Shown piece after piece: positions 32,671-33,887 of a stretch of 33,887 nt of DNA (positions are counted from its first letter, which is position 1; the number at the start of each line of letters is the position of its first letter). Source of the DNA: Rhodocyclales bacterium (GTDB taxonomy: Bacteria > Pseudomonadota > Gammaproteobacteria > Burkholderiales > Rhodocyclaceae); assembly GCA_016215645.1 (NCBI GenBank), contig JACRIX010000059.1:1-33887 (forward strand), given 5' to 3'. Below the pieces are notes generated by a model that made no database searches, was not told the origin of the DNA, and saw nothing but the letters and a program-made list of their open reading frames with translations. Position numbers and translations under genes: made by a program.

Positions 32671-33887
32671 CACGGCACCTTCGGCGGCTCGTTGAAGCTG
32701 TGATAGGGCGGCGGCGAGGACAGCGTCCACTCCAGCCCCTGTGCGCCTTCCCAGACCTGGTCGGTGGCCTGTTCGCCATGGCCACTCATGGCGCGCAACA
32801 CGACGTAGACAAAGATCAGCTGGCTGGCGCCGAAGACGAAGGCGCCAAGGCTGGAGACCATGTTCCACTCGGCATACTGCACGGCGTAGTCGGGAATCCG
32901 CCGCGGCATGCCGGCCAGGCCGAGGAAATGCTGCGGGAAGAACAGCACATTGACCGAAATCGTGGACAGCCAGAAGTGCAGTTTGCCGAGGCGCTCGTCG
33001 TACATGCGGCCGGTCCATTTCGGCAGCCAGAAGTACACCCCGGCGATGATCGCGAACACCGCGCCGGTGACCAGCACGTAATGGAAGTGGGCGACCACGA
33101 AATAAGTGTCCTGGTACTGGAAGTCGGCTGGCGCCAGGCCGAGCATCAGGCCGGAGAAACCGCCGATGGAGAACAGGATGATGAAGCACAGCGCCCAAAG
33201 CATCGGTGTCTCGAAAGTCATCGAACCGCGCCACATGGTGGCGACCCAGTTGAAGACCTTGACCCCGGTCGGCACCGCGATCAGCACCGTCGAGTACATG
33301 AAGAACAGTTCGCCGGCCAGCGGCATGCCGACGGTGAACATGTGGTGCGCCCAGACGATGAAGGACAGGAAAGCGATGCTGGCCACCGCGTAGATCATCG
33401 AGGTGTAGCCGAACAGCGGCTTCCGGGCGAAGGTCGGCACGATCTGCGAGACAATGCCGAAGGCCGGCAGGATCATGATGTACACCTCGGGATGGCCGAA
33501 GAACCAGAACACGTGCTGGAACATCACCGGATCGCCGCCGCCGGCGGCGTTGAAGAAGCTGGTGCCGAAGTACTTGTCGGTCAGCAGCATGGTCACCGCG
33601 CCGGCCAGCACCGGCATCGCGGCGATCAGCAGGAAGGCGGTGATCACCCAGGTCCACACGAACAGCGGCAGCTTGGTATAGGTCATGCCGGGCGCGCGCA
33701 TGTTGAACACCGTGGTGATGACGTTGATCGCGCCCATCACCGAGGAGATGCCCATCATGTGCACGGCGAAGATCAGGAAGCGCAAGGCCATGCCGGTATG
33801 CAGCACCAGCGGCGGGTACATCGTCCAGCCGCCCGACGGTGCGCCGCCGGGCACGAACAGCGTCGACAGCAGCAGCGTGAAGGCGAA
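32670..33887 (-). CDS. coxA: Cytochrome c oxidase subunit I (5' end missing)
   Basis: The haem-copper catalytic subunit is visible for its last 405 residues; the frame runs open through the right edge, so roughly the first quarter is missing. Key elements are FWFFGHPEVYIMILP with the CuB His, the cross-linked Tyr and the D-channel Glu of A1-type oxidases; IVWAHHMFTVG with the two other CuB histidines; PTGVKVFNW with the K-channel lysine; and YFVVAHFHYVLV with the haem ligands. It is therefore a proton-pumping A1-type enzyme. The C-terminus (SFNEPPKVP) is typical. Its stop overlaps the small ORF by one base. Confidence 0.96.
   Translation of the reverse strand, partial: FAFTLLLSTLFVPGGAPSGGWTMYPPLVLHTGMALRFLIFAVHMMGISSVMGAINVITTVFNMRAPGMTYTKLPLFVWTWVITAFLLIAAMPVLAGAVTMLLTDKYFGTSFFNAAGGGDPVMFQHVFWFFGHPEVYIMILPAFGIVSQIVPTFARKPLFGYTSMIYAVASIAFLSFIVWAHHMFTVGMPLAGELFFMYSTVLIAVPTGVKVFNWVATMWRGSMTFETPMLWALCFIILFSIGGFSGLMLGLAPADFQYQDTYFVVAHFHYVLVTGAVFAIIAGVYFWLPKWTGRMYDERLGKLHFWLSTISVNVLFFPQHFLGLAGMPRRIPDYAVQYAEWNMVSSLGAFVFGASQLIFVYVVLRAMSGHGEQATDQVWEGAQGLEWTLSSPPPYHSFNEPPKVP

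Overview
The window is about 34 kb of GC-rich chromosome, most likely from a betaproteobacterium (Rhodocyclales or a neighbouring order). The evidence is an E. coli-type hybOABC operon, a Ralstonia-type hoxFUYHW cluster, and the layout coxA / 42-aa ORF / ctaG / coxC / DUF2909 / SURF1, which is typical of betaproteobacterial cytochrome oxidase loci. The exact genus cannot be read from the sequence. No tRNA, rRNA, CRISPR array or insertion sequence was seen.

Layout. (1) 1-4605, minus strand: a membrane-bound Hyb-type [NiFe] uptake hydrogenase in the order small subunit, FeS protein, membrane cytochrome-like subunit, large subunit (cut by the left edge). A good sigma-54-type promoter lies in front of it. 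(2) 4784-7025, minus: a chrBA chromate resistance pair with a 27-bp near-palindrome at the promoter. (3) 7364-8275, minus: a MerR/B12-binding (CarH/LitR-like) regulator. A 395-bp AT-rich intergenic region separates it from a divergent bacteriohemerythrin (8671-9159). (4) 9259-13324, minus: a beta-class glutathione transferase and a large SWIM-SNF2 helicase. (5) 13643-16547: a nickel/cobalt permease (plus strand) with a NikR-type operator, facing a minus-strand group of HD phosphohydrolase, nikR and a VOC protein. (6) 16793-22070, plus: hoxFUYHW, the NAD+-linked soluble hydrogenase and its protease, with a 78-bp perfect tandem in-frame duplication at the start of hoxU. (7) 22197-26125, plus: a hybrid sensor kinase, a TSUP exporter and an unknown membrane protein. 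(8) 26122-26869, minus: a thiM pseudogene with an out-of-frame deletion. (9) 27001-29098, plus: hflX and a SYLF-domain lipoprotein-like protein. (10) 29196-33887: a HAD hydrolase, SURF1, DUF2909, and coxC, ctaG, a small ORF and coxA (cut by the right edge).

How the genes fit together. Two [NiFe] hydrogenases flank a nickel uptake and nickel sensing module. The Hyb enzyme would feed H2 electrons to quinone. The Hox enzyme would couple H2 to NAD(H) in the cytoplasm. NikR would set nickel import. The aa3-type oxidase genes at the right edge provide an aerobic terminal oxidase, consistent with a facultative hydrogen-oxidising lifestyle.

The strongest items for follow-up are the tandem palindromic element inside hoxU, the NikR site with a 15-nt rather than 16-nt spacer, the B12-photoreceptor-like regulator with its own intergenic repeats, the chr palindrome, and the hemerythrin's tryptophan-rich tail. 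I did not find a clear wholly new multi-gene system.
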